From: CAVXFB01 sp963760935
GTDB taxonomy: Bacteria; Planctomycetota; Planctomycetia; Pirellulales; Thermoguttaceae
Reading direction: 5' to 3'
DNA length: 64,000 nucleotides
Assembly (NCBI GenBank): GCA_963760935.1
Contig: CAVXFB010000008.1
Coordinates: 62,001-126,000, forward strand
The translations under genes were made by a program, and so were the position numbers. Shown here one piece after another: positions 28,516 through 38,608 of this stretch. A model generated the notes under the pieces. The model was given only the letters and a program-made list of their open reading frames with translations. It was not told where the DNA came from and ran no database searches. The stretch's first letter is position 1; each line of letters opens with the position of its first letter.

Positions 28516-29449
28516 TTAGGATGGGACAATATGCTCGCGTGGTTTGGCCGCCATGATCAGGGTGCCGGCGCCGCCGAAGAGCATCTCGCACCAAGTGGGG
28601 AGCAGCGCTGCGCCGGAGAGCAGGCACCCAAGTGCGATGTTGGCTGCCCGCTCGGCGCGGCCGATTGACGTGGCCCGTCCGGTAAGGATCGCAAAAAAAC
28701 TATTCGGGGCGGCGGGAAATAGCCAGTTCAAAGCGCTCTGCGACCAGCCCAATACGTCATACTCAAACTCCCCATGCCAAGTTCTGACGACATCGAATCC
28801 GGCTCGGGTCAAATGCAGCTTCAACGAACGTTTTCCAAAGTGGTGCAGGTGTCGGGGAACGTCGAGGTGAAGCCACTTTCGACCCGTGAGCCTGGCCTGA
28901 TGGCCGAGGGCGTCCGGCACGGCGAGAAGCAGTGTGCCTCCGGGGGCCAGCAGGGTCCGGATCTGTTCAAGCGTGGCGAGAGGGTCTTGGAAATGCTCCA
29001 AGACGTGCCATGCCGTAACGCAATCGAACGGTCCGCCGACGGCGGCTTCGCCGAGCGAGTTGCAGACATCCAACCCGGCCTGCCGGGCACGTTGCGGACT
29101 CATTTCTGTTCCGATCACCCGCCACTCGTGTGCCCTGGCCTTCAAGAGAAACGCGCCATCGCCGCAGCCGACGTCGAGCAAGCAACGCCCCGCCCCACTG
29201 CCGCAGCATTTCGTGAGCAATCGCACGCGGCGACGCGTGCAATACTTGGCCGTCGCCCCATGTCGGTTTCCGTAATACGGAGCGCCGTAGTAAGAGCCCA
29301 GGTCGGCGGGCACCGGCCAGGTAACGGCATGGCGACATACGGGGCAAGAGGCGCACTTCAAAGGCTTCGCCCGATTGCGGGTCCAAGACTTCCGCGAAAC
29401 GCGGCACGAGTGCGCCGCCGCATAGGGAACACGCAACTAGGTCTTCCAT
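28516..29449 (-). CDS. Zinc-ribbon class I SAM methyltransferase, frame broken near 29347
   Basis: The true start is the ATG of MEDLVACSLCGG at 29449, overlapping the upstream GT2 gene by 13 bp. The N-terminal zinc ribbon pairs CSLC with CPVC, and the frame breaks between them (EAFEVRL then CPVCRHAV). Removing one base near 29347 yields 310 residues. Motif I is LLDVGCGDG, the acidic post-I region is VIGTEMS, and the AWHVLEHFQDP motif is typical of glycan and quinone methyltransferases. Two C-terminal hydrophobic segments (FFAILTGR, ALGCLLSGAALLP) suggest membrane association. Next to glycosyltransferases it likely methylates a lipid-linked sugar or polyprenyl substrate. Confidence 0.82.
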
Positions 29450-30207
29450 GCTGTATGCAACTCTCGCGGAAATAGGGGCGAACGGGCCAACCGCATCTTG
29501 GCCAAGCGATAGACCAGCGCAGTCCGCAGACAGCCGAAGCCGTACGTGATGCTGCGCGAGAGGTTGATGGACGACGACTCGGTAGCATAACGCGTTGGAC
29601 AGGTGACCTCGGCGATCGTGGCCCCCGCCCACAGAATTTGCGCCAACATCTGGTTGTCAAACACAAAATCATCGTCGCACGCCGCGAGCGGCAATAGGTC
29701 GAGCAATTTCCGTGAAAAGGCCCGATAGCCCGTGTGATATTCCGAAAGCTTGGCGCCAGTCACCAGATTCTCCGCGAACGTAAGAAAGCGATTGGAGATG
29801 TACTTCCACCAGGGCATGCCGCCCTGCAGCGCATATCCGCCGAGGATCCTCGAACCGAGGACGCAGGGATAGAGGCCCGTTGCGATCATGGCCGCCATGG
29901 CCGGAATCAGGCGAGGCGTGTATTGATAATCGGGATGAATCATGATCACGATGTCGGCCCCGGCCTCCATCGCCAGCCGATAGCAGCTCTTTTGATTCGC
30001 GCCGTAACCTTGGTTCGTAGGATGTACGTGTAGCGTTGTGTGGGGCAGCGTCTTGGCAACCGCAGTCGTGTCGTCGTGGCTGGCGTCGTCAACGATAATC
30101 ACTTGGTCGACGATTTGCTGCGCCATGACCTCATCGTACGTTTGTCGCAACGTGCGGCCCGCATTATATGCCGGCATGACAACCACTACTTTGTGATCGC
30201 GGAACAT
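29437..30207 (-). CDS. GT2-family glycosyltransferase
   Basis: This 256-residue enzyme has a GT-A fold: VVVVMPAYNAGRTL at the N-terminus, the nucleotide-binding VIIVDDASHDDT, and a DxD-equivalent MIHPDYQYTP. The FSRKLLDLLP and DNQMLAQILWAG segments are typical of polyprenyl-phosphate sugar synthases (DPM1/ArnC-like). It has no C-terminal membrane pair, so it resembles soluble dolichol-phosphate-mannose-type enzymes. It could make the activated lipid sugar used by the GT39-like and TMTC-like enzymes on either side, which is inference from order and strand. Confidence 0.87.
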   Translation of the reverse strand: MFRDHKVVVVMPAYNAGRTLRQTYDEVMAQQIVDQVIIVDDASHDDTTAVAKTLPHTTLHVHPTNQGYGANQKSCYRLAMEAGADIVIMIHPDYQYTPRLIPAMAAMIATGLYPCVLGSRILGGYALQGGMPWWKYISNRFLTFAENLVTGAKLSEYHTGYRAFSRKLLDLLPLAACDDDFVFDNQMLAQILWAGATIAEVTCPTRYATESSSINLSRSITYGFGCLRTALVYRLAKMRLARSPLFPRELHTAWKT

Positions 30208-30243
30208 GTTGATCTTCTGTCCAATCGGGTGAAGTGGCAGAAA

Positions 30244-32716
30244 CTATGGGTTAGCACGACGTTCGATCAGCAACGTTGGTCGTTGGTGGAATGGTGTCTT
30301 GGCTTCGTACAGTGAAATCCTAGCTTTAATTTCTTGCGCTAGGGCCGCCTTGTTCTGTCGCACGGCGAGGTCGGCGGCTTGCGCACCGCTTCAACAGCGT
30401 CTGCAAATCGACCTGTCTCGGCATACGCGGCGCCCAACGCATCGAAGGCGACCGCGTCGCGTCGGCCGGTAAGCTTGACCGCATGTTGGGCCAATTCCAC
30501 CGCCTCGCGCCCACTGCGGAGCGACGCCGTCGGACAGGTCGCCAGCAGCCAAGCCAACTGGGTGACGGCAATCGCATTGTCTGGCTGCAAGTGCGCGTGC
30601 CTCGCGCCACTGTGCAGCGGCATCGCTCATCTTGCCTTGTTGATAGAGAACCGTTCCCAGATTGCGGCGGGCCTCCACGTACTCGGGCTTGATTTCCAGC
30701 GCCTGCCGATAACATGCGACGGCGGCATCCAATTGACCATGGCGACCTAGGATACCGGCCAGATTATTGTAGGCTTCGACATAATCCGGGTTGCTATCCA
30801 GCGCTCGTCGATATTCTGCAGTTGCTTCCTCGTCCTCTCCTCGGCCAGCCAGCATTCGTGCGAGATTGTAGTGCGCCTCGGCATAGTCGGGCTCGATTTC
30901 CAGAGCGGTTTGCAGTTCGCGGATGGCCTGATCGACCTGCCCGCGATCTTCCAGGGCGCAGGCCAGGTTGTTGTACGCTTGCGCAGTTGGGATTTGCGGC
31001 GATGCCCTGCTTGTACTGGACGATGGCCTCATCGATTTCCCCAAGGTGCGTCAGTAGGCCGCCGAAGTTGACATGCACATCGGCATAGTTTGGCTCGGCA
31101 GCCAGCGCCTGTTGATAGTATGCCTTGGCATCCTGGTACCTTCCACATTGCTGCAAAAGCAGAGCGAGATTGTTGGCAGCTTCCGCGTAGCCGGGCTTGA
31201 TTTCCAGCGCCTTCCGATATTCGGCCATCGCCTCATCGGCCTGACCACTTCGTTGCAGAGCCACGCCGAGACCATAGTGCGCCACCGCGTTGGACGAAGT
31301 GCACTCTAATGCGCGGCGCCAGAGCGACTCGCCATCGCGCCAGTACGCGGCATCGTGCCAGGCACAACCCATTAGTCCAACAACTACCAATACCGAAAGG
31401 ACCGCACACACCGAGCGCCGATACGGCGACGCGGCGATGAGTTCCGTGACGCCCCAGGCAATGGCGATGCACAGCCCAATCTGGGGCAGGTATGTGTAAC
31501 GGTCGGCCATCGACTGCCTTCCCACCTGCACGAGGCCGATCACGGGCACGAGCATCCCCAAATACCACAACCAACCGACGAGGACATACGGGCACCGTCG
31601 CCGCCATACGACGGCCGCCATCGTGATGCCAGTCAGGATGAGCACTGCAACGACGACTTTCCAAATCGGCAGATCGCTGCCCGGATGGGGATAAAACACG
31701 GCTAGCCCTGCGGGCCAGAACAACTCGCCCATGTATGCGACGCAGGCGACGATGGCGTTGCCGATGCGGGCGACAAATGGGATAGAATCTAGCGAGACAA
31801 CTGCCTCGCGCTGTGCGATGAGCGTAGCCATACAGGAAGCGGCCGCCAGCGCCATCAATGGGATCTTCTCGACCAGCGGACGCCGTAACAAGGATGTTCG
31901 ATTAGCGGTTGGTCCCGCGGCGCTGACAGTCTCCGTATTTCCATCACGGATGTTGGTTCGCACACCGTCTTTCCTCGACAATCGTCCCAGCGGCCAATAG
32001 TCCAACAGCAGCAGCACGAAGGGCAACGTCACCAGCATCGGCTTTGTCATCAGGCCCGCCGCGAACAATACGACCACGGCCGAATACCGGGCCAGGGAAA
32101 AGGGACGCCGGGCATACGAAACGTACGCCGCGAGCGTCAACATGAACCAGAGCCCGCTAAGGATATCCTTCCGCTCCGACACCCAGGCGACCGACTCCAC
32201 ACGCAGCGGATGGATGGCAAACACTACCGCCACGAAAACGCTGGGCCAGAGTTTGCGAGTCATCCGCCAGAGAACGAGCAACAGCAGGATCGCGACCGCG
32301 GCGTGCAAATCGACGTTCGTCAGGTGGTGCCCGCCTGCGTTAAGGCCGTACATCTGACAGTCGAGCATGTGGGAGAGCCACGTGAGCGGATGCCAGTTTG
32401 CCGAATGCGTTGTCGTGAAGGCCCATTCGATGCTTTGGGCATTCAGCCCCTTGGCCACATGGGCATTCTCATAGACATACTGGTCATCATCGTAGTTGAC
32501 GAAGGCATGCCGCACCGTCTGTCCAAACACCAATGCAACGGCCACGGCAAGAAATCCGCACATCAAAAGCGGCACGTGCCAATGCGAAGTCCTGGAATCG
32601 TGGCCCGACGCAAGTGCTTGGGGCGACGGCCCACACGTATCGGCTTTGTCCGACGACGCCCGATGGCGTTGACGCGATGTCTGATTCGAAGGGCGCTTTT
32701 GCCGACTGCGAGCCAT
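30244..32716 (-). CDS. TMTC-like membrane glycosyltransferase with TPR domain, frame broken three times
   Basis: The N-terminal half is a polytopic GT-C membrane domain whose first loop holds FVNYDDDQYVYEN, a likely catalytic acidic cluster. NWHPLTWLSHMLD and HPLRVESVAWVSERKD match bacterial relatives of TMTC O-mannosyltransferases. The C-terminal half is a run of at least seven TPR units (for example AHYGLGVALQRSGQADEAMAEY). The frame breaks near 30985 and 30600 (each like one extra base) and near 30380 (one missing). Repairing them gives 823 residues ending at the TAG at 30244-30246. The fusion suggests protein-directed glycosylation with TPR substrate recognition. Uncorrected, two or three fragments appear. 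Confidence 0.8.
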
Positions 32717-32860
32717 AGGGATAGGGAGAAGATTCAGAACAATAGCGCGTGTTCAACCTCTGTGCGCCACCGACGGCGGCAGCACCCCATCCCTCAGTAT
32801 AGTCGTTGCCGTGAGGGCTGCAAATCGTCGATTGCCCAAGGTATCGACGAGGCGTTGGAT

Positions 32861-33115
32861 CACGAATGGCCACGAATGGTTTTGTTGTGCTGGGTTGCGA
32901 CGGCAGCCGCCTGGAATGTCCCCTCGCGGTTGCCTTGGAAGAGTTGCCTGCGGCTGCGTTGGCGATGGGAGAACGAGGGCTTCTTCAGAAGCTATAAACG
33001 GACGTTGAACATGGCGCAACTGCGTAGTCGGACCGTAGCGTTGCTCCACCGGGAGCCGGAGGGATCGTTGTTGGCTACCCAGTTGTTGCTGGCGATGGTG
33101 CCAGACGCGCTTTGA
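32861..33115 (+). pseudogene. Relic of an IS4-type transposase C-terminus
   Basis: About 84 residues read like the end of an IS4-family DDE transposase. In WRWENEGFFRSYK the spacing R-x3-E-x6-K fits the YREK signature, with Leu in place of the Tyr. KRTLNMAQLRSRT and EPEGSLLATQLLLA also fit planctomycete IS4 relatives. The catalytic Asp region and all of the 5' half are missing, and no inverted repeat is obvious. It occupies the gap between the lipoprotein gene and the TMTC-like gene. Confidence 0.6.
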
Positions 33116-33128
33116 TGCCGAAGAGCGG

Positions 33129-34227
33129 CTACTGTCTTTCCGGCGACCACTTCGGCCGCTGGGGCGTCTGAGCATCGGGCCGTGTGGTCGCTTGCGGCGC
33201 AGGCGCCACAGCCGCCACAGTCGCGACCGCTGGGATCTCGCTCGTCCGCCATGATGCGGCAGAATCAATGGCGGCAGTTTGCTCGACGCGGCCGTCGGCT
33301 TTGCCGCGGGTCCACTGGGCCGTCTTGTCGCTCGGCAACGCGACTTCGATCGGTTGATCAAGATTCAATCTTCGTCCGTCGGCAGTTACGTAGCGCACGT
33401 ACAGATGCAGCTTGTTGTGTTTCGGTGGATCGGAAGGCCAGGTCATCGTCAGATGGATCGCCCGGCTCGAGCCCGTGCGGCGGAACATGGCCGCCGTTTC
33501 GGCCGCGGGAAAATCCCACCGTGCCACCCGAGCCGCGTCGCCCTTTAGCGCGGGGTCCAGCACGACGACGTTGAGTTCGCCCGGCGCATCAATTGTCCGG
33601 CCCGCGCGATCGCGCGGCTCGACCACTACCAGCAGGCCTTGATCGGCCGACGCGTCGGCCGATGCAATGCCGCCGGTCATCGATCGATCGAGCGTGATGC
33701 TAGCCACGCGGCGACTGTCACCGGAAGGCGTAAAAGGCTCGGCCGATGCGGCCAGCAAAGCCCTTCTCCCCATTCCGCCCTCTGCCAGCACGTTCCCATC
33801 CGCGTCCGTCTGGAGCGAAATCGGGGCCGAACTGCTCGAACGGCGATCGCCAGATTTCAACGGCTTCGATGGCCCCCGCAAATTTTCGGGCACTTCCGGA
33901 ACCTTGAGCGCATCGGGAACGGTCGTCGACGGCTGCGAAGGAAATTGGATCAGCGGCGGCTGTACACCGCCGGGAGCGACCGACATTGTCGGCCGGCGCG
34001 GACCGACGCTCTCCGGCTCGGCCCCTTCCCCGGAGGCCGAACCGCGGATCGGCCGTGACTGGCAAGCGGCGCGTATCTTGCAGATCTTCCAGGTTGGCGC
34101 GCAGCCTGTAGATTTCGTCGTCCTTAAGGCGAAGCTCCCGCTCCAATATGGGAATGGCCGGATCGCTGCGGCAACCAGAGGTTGCCACGAGCGCCAACAC
34201 GACGATCACGAACTGCCACGGTTTCAT
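33129..34227 (-). CDS. Coiled-coil lipoprotein, frame broken near 34045
   Basis: ATG 34227 opens a lipoprotein leader (MKPWQFVIVVLALVATSGC) followed by a charged coiled coil (ILERELRLKDDEIYRLRANLEDLQD). The frame then shifts, and a Pro/Ser-rich linker and a beta-rich domain (RVASITLDRSMTGGIASADA, LLVVVEPRDRAGRTIDAPGE) continue to 33129. Removing one base near 34045 gives 365 residues; the exact site is uncertain within about 40 bp. Function is unknown. The layout, a membrane-anchored coiled coil with an exported beta domain, suggests an envelope structural or stress protein. Confidence 0.65.
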
Positions 34228-34277
34228 GGTAAAGCTTCCTTGCTTTCCACTATTCACCGACAACGAAACGCGGACCC

Positions 34278-34868
34278 TTACGCCTGTCCCGCATGTTCGA
34301 TCACGTGATCGATCAGGCCGTATTCCAAGGCTTCTTCGGCCGACATGAAGCGGTCGCGATCGGTGTCTTGTTCGATTTTTTCCAGCGGGTGGCCGGTATG
34401 CTTGATAAGAATGCGATTGAGCCGTTCCTTGACCTTAATAAACTCTTTGGCGTGGATGATGATGTCCTCGGCCGTGCCCTCGGCGCCGGCCAGCGGCTGA
34501 TGGATCATGATCCGCGAATTGGGCAGGGCCTTTCGCTTGCCGGGCGCCCCGGCCGCCAGCAGCACGGCGCCCATCGACGCCGCTTGGCCCACGCAGTACG
34601 TGGCCACCGCGCAACTGACGAATTGCATGGTGTCATATATGGCCAGCCCGGCCGAAATGCTCCCGCCCGGGGAGTTAATGTACATGTGGACGTCGGCCTT
34701 CGGGTCATCCGACTGCAGGAACAGCAGTTGGGCGACGATCGCATTGGCCACGTCGTCGTTGACCTGCGAGCCGAGAAAGATAATGCGGTCTTTCAGCAGG
34801 CGGCTGTAGATATCCATCGCCCGCTCTTCGCGGCCGCTCTTCTCGATGACAAAGGGAATGAGGGACAT
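34278..34868 (-). CDS. clpP: ATP-dependent Clp protease proteolytic subunit ClpP, copy 1
   Basis: This is the serine peptidase ring of Clp proteases, 196 residues. The catalytic Ser is in GQAASMGAVLL, the His in RIMIHQP and the Asp in EQDTDRDRFMS. The N-terminal loop (MSLIPFVIEKSGREERAMDIYSRL) is the classic ClpP axial-pore type. A second clpP lies 104 bp upstream on the same strand, behind trigger factor. Paired ClpPs may form mixed rings. No clpX is visible in the window. Confidence 0.96.
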   Translation of the reverse strand: MSLIPFVIEKSGREERAMDIYSRLLKDRIIFLGSQVNDDVANAIVAQLLFLQSDDPKADVHMYINSPGGSISAGLAIYDTMQFVSCAVATYCVGQAASMGAVLLAAGAPGKRKALPNSRIMIHQPLAGAEGTAEDIIIHAKEFIKVKERLNRILIKHTGHPLEKIEQDTDRDRFMSAEEALEYGLIDHVIEHAGQA

Positions 34869-34972
34869 TGTTGATGATAGATTGTTGATTGCAGATTGTT
34901 GACTGTCGATCGCTATGCGCCGTGATTGTTGTTGGTGTCAAAACTCACGCAACAATCACCCCACGGCAATCG

Positions 34973-35599
34973 CTACTTATCCTCTTCCACTTCGATCTTC
35001 TGCTTCGTGAGAATGTCGTCGACGATGTGATACTGTTTTGCCTCTTCGGCCGTCATGTAGTAGTCGCGGTCGGTATCTTTGGCGATCTGCTCGATGGGTT
35101 GGCCCGTGTGTTGGGCCAGGATGGTGTTGAGCACGTCTCGCGTCCGGAGGATTTCGTTGGCCTGGATCTCGATGTCGGAGACCTGGCCGCCGACCTGCCC
35201 GTAGGGCTGGTGAATCATCACCTTGGCGTGCGGCAAAGCGAAGCGTTTCCCCGTCGTGCCGCCGGCCAGCAGCACAGCCCCGCCGCTGGCGGCCAGCCCC
35301 ACGCAATACGTGGCCACCGGGCAACTGAGAATCTGCATCGTGTCGTAGATAGCCAGCGTCGCGCTGACGCTTCCGCCGGGCGAATTAATGTAAAAATGGA
35401 TGTCCTTGCGGCGATTTTCGCTCTGCAAGTACAACAGCTTCATCACCAGTTCATTGGCGTTGCCGTCGTGGATCTCGCCTTGCAAGAGGATAATGCGGTT
35501 CTCCAGCAACAGATCGCCCAGAGTCATCTGCCGCTGGCGCTGATAATCGCGATATGCCAACCGTGGATCGACGACCGCCGGCTGCAGAAAATTGCTCAT
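34973..35599 (-). CDS. clpP: ClpP protease subunit, copy 2
   Basis: This 208-residue ClpP paralogue has the triad Ser in GLAASGGAVLL, His in KVMIHQPYG and Asp in AKDTDRDYYMT. Its N-terminus (YRDYQRQRQMTLGDLLLENR) diverges from canonical ClpP, as in the alternative ClpP types of cyanobacteria and planctomycetes. It sits between trigger factor and copy 1, all on the minus strand, so chaperone and protease are probably expressed together. Confidence 0.94.
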   Translation of the reverse strand: MSNFLQPAVVDPRLAYRDYQRQRQMTLGDLLLENRIILLQGEIHDGNANELVMKLLYLQSENRRKDIHFYINSPGGSVSATLAIYDTMQILSCPVATYCVGLAASGGAVLLAGGTTGKRFALPHAKVMIHQPYGQVGGQVSDIEIQANEILRTRDVLNTILAQHTGQPIEQIAKDTDRDYYMTAEEAKQYHIVDDILTKQKIEVEEDK

Positions 35600-35736
35600 A
35601 GACGATCCTTCATCAAGATGAGTATTGGCGGATTGACCAACGCGACATTGTCGTCGGCAAGTTTGGATCCGCGAATTTGCTTCCGTGTTGCTCGCTTGCG
35701 AACTCCGCCGGGCACCCGCATGCCCAACGCTCGCCG

Positions 35737-37275
35737 CTATTTGGTCTCTCGTCCTTGTCCACGCTCCCCCGAGCCTTCGGTTCGGGCCTCGGGCACCTCT
35801 TCGCCCTCGTCATACTTGGCGTCGGGAATCTCGCTGTGCTCGCCGCCGCCGGCTGCCTGATCGATGGCTTCCTCGTCAGAACGGCCGAATTCGTAGGGCG
35901 TTTCCTTGAACGTGGCTTGTGCCAGGATCCGCTCGATCACTTTGCGCTCGACGATCTGGTTTCGTAGCACGTCCATCGAGCCGCTCTTGTCCAGCCGTGC
36001 CCGCACGCGGCGAGCCGACTCGCCGCTCTGCGCGGCCAAGAGCCGAATCTCGGCCTCATAATCATCCTCGGTCACGTCGATCTGCTCTTCCTCGGCAATG
36101 CGTTCGAGGATGAAGTGTTCCTTGAGCGCCCGAGCCGTCGAAGCCATGCTGTTCTGCCGCAGGGCGTTTTCGTGGGCCTGAATCTGCTCGTCGTTGAAAC
36201 CGCTGCGCTGCAATTCCATCACGGCCCGCTGCAACTCGCGATGGCTCTGCCGCCGCAGCATGGCCGGGGGCAATTCCCAGTTCGCGGCCACAGTCAACGC
36301 CGCGGTAATCTGCTGTCGGGCACGGCGATGTTGTTCGTAGTCCAACTGCCGGGCAAGCTGATCGCGGATGGCGTCGCGCAGCTCCGCTTCGTCCTGGAAT
36401 CCGCCCAGCTCGTCGAGCAATTCGGGCGTCAACTCGGGCACTTCGAGCTTCTTGACCTCCAGCACTTCAAAGATCGCCGTGACCTTCTGCCCGCGAAGAG
36501 CCTCATTTGGAGCGTCCTCGGTCAGTTTCGCCTCGCCTTGGCGCGTCTCGCCGGCGCGAACGCCCACCATCAGCTTGTCGAATTGCTCGATGTTTCCGTC
36601 GCGGAAGCTCAGGATCGGGCGAATGCGGATGACTTCTTCATTCGCGCTGGCGAGCACTTCATCGCCATGCTTGAAGGTCAGGTTCGTGCTGATGTAGTCG
36701 CCGGACGACGCAGGCCCATCAATCGGCACGAGCCGCCCGCGACGCGCGATAATGCCTTCCAGCGTCTGCTGGACGTCGGCATCGTTGAACTCGCGCATCG
36801 GCTTCTCGATCACCAGACCTTTCCACTTCGGCAACTCGAACTCCGGCCGGACTTCGATGTCGAACTCGAAGGTCAGCGGGCCCTCTTCGGGCATCTCAAT
36901 CGCTTCAACGTCAAAGTCCGGTTCGCTGATCGGCGCCAGCTTCTCTTCGTCGTTGACCTGTGCCAGACTGGCCATCAACAGTTCGCTCTTTACCTTATCG
37001 GCGATGTCCTTGCGAAATCGGGCTTCGACCAGCTTCCGCGGCGCGCGGCCCGGCCGAAAACCGGGAACATGGGCGGTGGGCATCAACTCGCTGAACTCTT
37101 TGTCGAAGTACCGCTCGATGTCGCTTCGCGGAACGGTGATCGTTACGTGCCGCTCGCACGTGCTGCGATTCTGGACGTCGACCTCCAACTCCAGTCGTGG
37201 CGTCTCTTCTTCGCCCTCCGTCGTAGTCGCGGAGTCGAGTTGGGCCTCGGGCATTTCCTTGTCAGTGTCGGGCAT
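35737..37275 (-). CDS. tig: Trigger factor
   Basis: Trigger factor is the ribosome-bound chaperone for nascent chains. The 512-residue protein has the N-terminal ribosome-binding domain with a version of the signature loop (HVPGFRPGRAPRKLVE), a PPIase-like middle and the long helical C-terminal domain. It is longer than the usual 430-450 residues because of an acidic leader (EGEEETPRLELEVDV) and a polar tail. The start is ATG 37275; an in-frame start at 37416 would translate the tRNA-Gly gene and is rejected. Downstream lie the two clpP genes. Confidence 0.93.
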   Translation of the reverse strand: MPDTDKEMPEAQLDSATTTEGEEETPRLELEVDVQNRSTCERHVTITVPRSDIERYFDKEFSELMPTAHVPGFRPGRAPRKLVEARFRKDIADKVKSELLMASLAQVNDEEKLAPISEPDFDVEAIEMPEEGPLTFEFDIEVRPEFELPKWKGLVIEKPMREFNDADVQQTLEGIIARRGRLVPIDGPASSGDYISTNLTFKHGDEVLASANEEVIRIRPILSFRDGNIEQFDKLMVGVRAGETRQGEAKLTEDAPNEALRGQKVTAIFEVLEVKKLEVPELTPELLDELGGFQDEAELRDAIRDQLARQLDYEQHRRARQQITAALTVAANWELPPAMLRRQSHRELQRAVMELQRSGFNDEQIQAHENALRQNSMASTARALKEHFILERIAEEEQIDVTEDDYEAEIRLLAAQSGESARRVRARLDKSGSMDVLRNQIVERKVIERILAQATFKETPYEFGRSDEEAIDQAAGGGEHSEIPDAKYDEGEEVPEARTEGSGERGQGRETK

Positions 37276-37312
37276 AATCGTGCCAGGGTGTGTGGTGACG
37301 TCAGTGCGAAGG

Positions 37313-37385
37313 AGCGGGTGATGGGGTTCGAACCCACGACAACGACGTTGGCAACGTCGTGCTCTACCAACTGAGCTACACCCGC
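37313..37385 (-). tRNA. tRNA-Gly (anticodon GCC)
   Basis: The minus strand gives a full cloverleaf. The acceptor GCGGGTG pairs with CACCCGC, the discriminator is T, the D-arm is GCTC/GAGC, the anticodon stem CGACG/CGTCG carries the loop TTGCCAA, and the T-arm is GTGGG/CCCAT around TTCGAAC. No encoded CCA. It lies 38 bp before tig. Confidence 0.96.
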
Positions 37386-37676
37386 AAACTTCCGGCAAAT
37401 GAAAGCTTACCGCCAATTTCGCCCGGCGGCGAATCCCGAAATTATAGGCTCCGCGGTACCTGTTTCAAGGGCAATTGCCCAATAGTTTCGGGAAACGGCG
37501 AAAGATGGGGCAACCCACCCCCTCTGTGGGCACGCCAAGTTGTGCCGATTTTACCGGTTGCTAGTGCCATTTCTCCAGATTACCATAGGATGGTGCGGAG
37601 ATTTCGTTGGGGAGGCTCAACGCCGCTACTGGTGTGCCCCTGTTTGTCTGGCGATCCACAGGAGCGTCGTGCGTCA

Positions 37677-38555
37677 ATGGAAGCAAATCTCGTTGTTGTC
37701 GGCGGGAAGGCCAAAAAGGCCAAAGTCGCGCTGAAGGTCCCCACGCTAATTGGCCGCAGCAAGGAAGCTGGCCTCACCATCGGTCATCCGATGATCAGCC
37801 GACAGCACTGCGAAATTTTCGAGAGCGACGGGCTGCTAATGGTCCGCGACCTCGGGTCGCTCAACGGCACTGTCGTTGATGGTCGCCGGGTCAAAGAATC
37901 GCCGCTGCCGCCGGACGCCGAATTTTCCGTGGGCCCACTGACGTTTCGGGTCGAGTACACCTACGACGGCGACCTGACGAATGTGCCGGCCACCGTATTC
38001 GCCGAGCCGCAAACAGCCGCTGCACCGACGCCGAAAACGCCTGCGAATGACGAAGACGTTTTCGACTTGAAGGCGGATGAAACACCGCTGCCGGCGGCTT
38101 CACCGACGATCACGTCGGCCAAGCCGGCCGCCACCGATTCTTCGTCCTTCGAGGAAATCCTTGCGCAATCCAGCAATGGCGCCGCTGGCGCAGGGAAGTC
38201 TGCCGAAGACGACGCGGAAGAAGAGGATGATATCGATTTCTTCGCGATGATCGATGAAGAAACATCGGAGCCTGCGCCGCAGCCCAAAGCGGCCGAGGTT
38301 GCTCCAAAACAGGCCAAGCCCGCGGCCGCTGCACAGCCCGCGCCGGCAAAGAAAGCAACGGCCAGCGCGGACCAGAAGGCCAAACCGACCAAAGAATCGG
38401 CGGTTGCCGCCAAGGAAAAACCGACAAAGCCTGTGCCCGCGACGAAAAAACAGCCAAGCAAAGAGGCGGCCGCCCAGCCAAAACCCGCCCCCGTCGACGA
38501 TCCAAGCGAACTGCCCGACGACCTCTTCGACGATCTTCTGAAGGGCTTGGACTAA
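37677..38555 (+). CDS. FHA-domain protein with long acidic low-complexity tail
   Basis: The first 95 residues form an FHA phosphothreonine-binding domain: TLIGRSKEAGLTIG, then SRQHCEIFESDGLLMVRDLGSLNGT, holding the Arg, Ser-x-x-His and Asn-Gly-Thr positions. About 170 residues of Ala, Pro, Lys and Asp/Glu-rich linker follow, ending in a conserved-looking acidic peptide (PDDLFDDLLKGLD). AGGAG lies 12 nt before ATG 37677, a loose spacing. It may scaffold Ser/Thr kinase signalling. Earlier in-frame starts lack FHA-like sequence. Confidence 0.85.
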   Translation: MEANLVVVGGKAKKAKVALKVPTLIGRSKEAGLTIGHPMISRQHCEIFESDGLLMVRDLGSLNGTVVDGRRVKESPLPPDAEFSVGPLTFRVEYTYDGDLTNVPATVFAEPQTAAAPTPKTPANDEDVFDLKADETPLPAASPTITSAKPAATDSSSFEEILAQSSNGAAGAGKSAEDDAEEEDDIDFFAMIDEETSEPAPQPKAAEVAPKQAKPAAAAQPAPAKKATASADQKAKPTKESAVAAKEKPTKPVPATKKQPSKEAAAQPKPAPVDDPSELPDDLFDDLLKGLD

Positions 38556-38608
38556 GTAGCAGGCACACTCCGCGCGCCATTCGCTGCGACACGCACGAGA
38601 GCCCCTCC

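Noticed and set aside
36115..37374. 419-codon plus-strand frame across trigger factor
   Set aside because: It is a reverse-strand shadow of a clear tig gene in GC-rich DNA.
37276..37416. N-terminal extension of trigger factor
   Set aside because: It translates the tRNA-Gly gene (GFEPHHP-type tRNA peptide). ATG 37275 is the sensible start.
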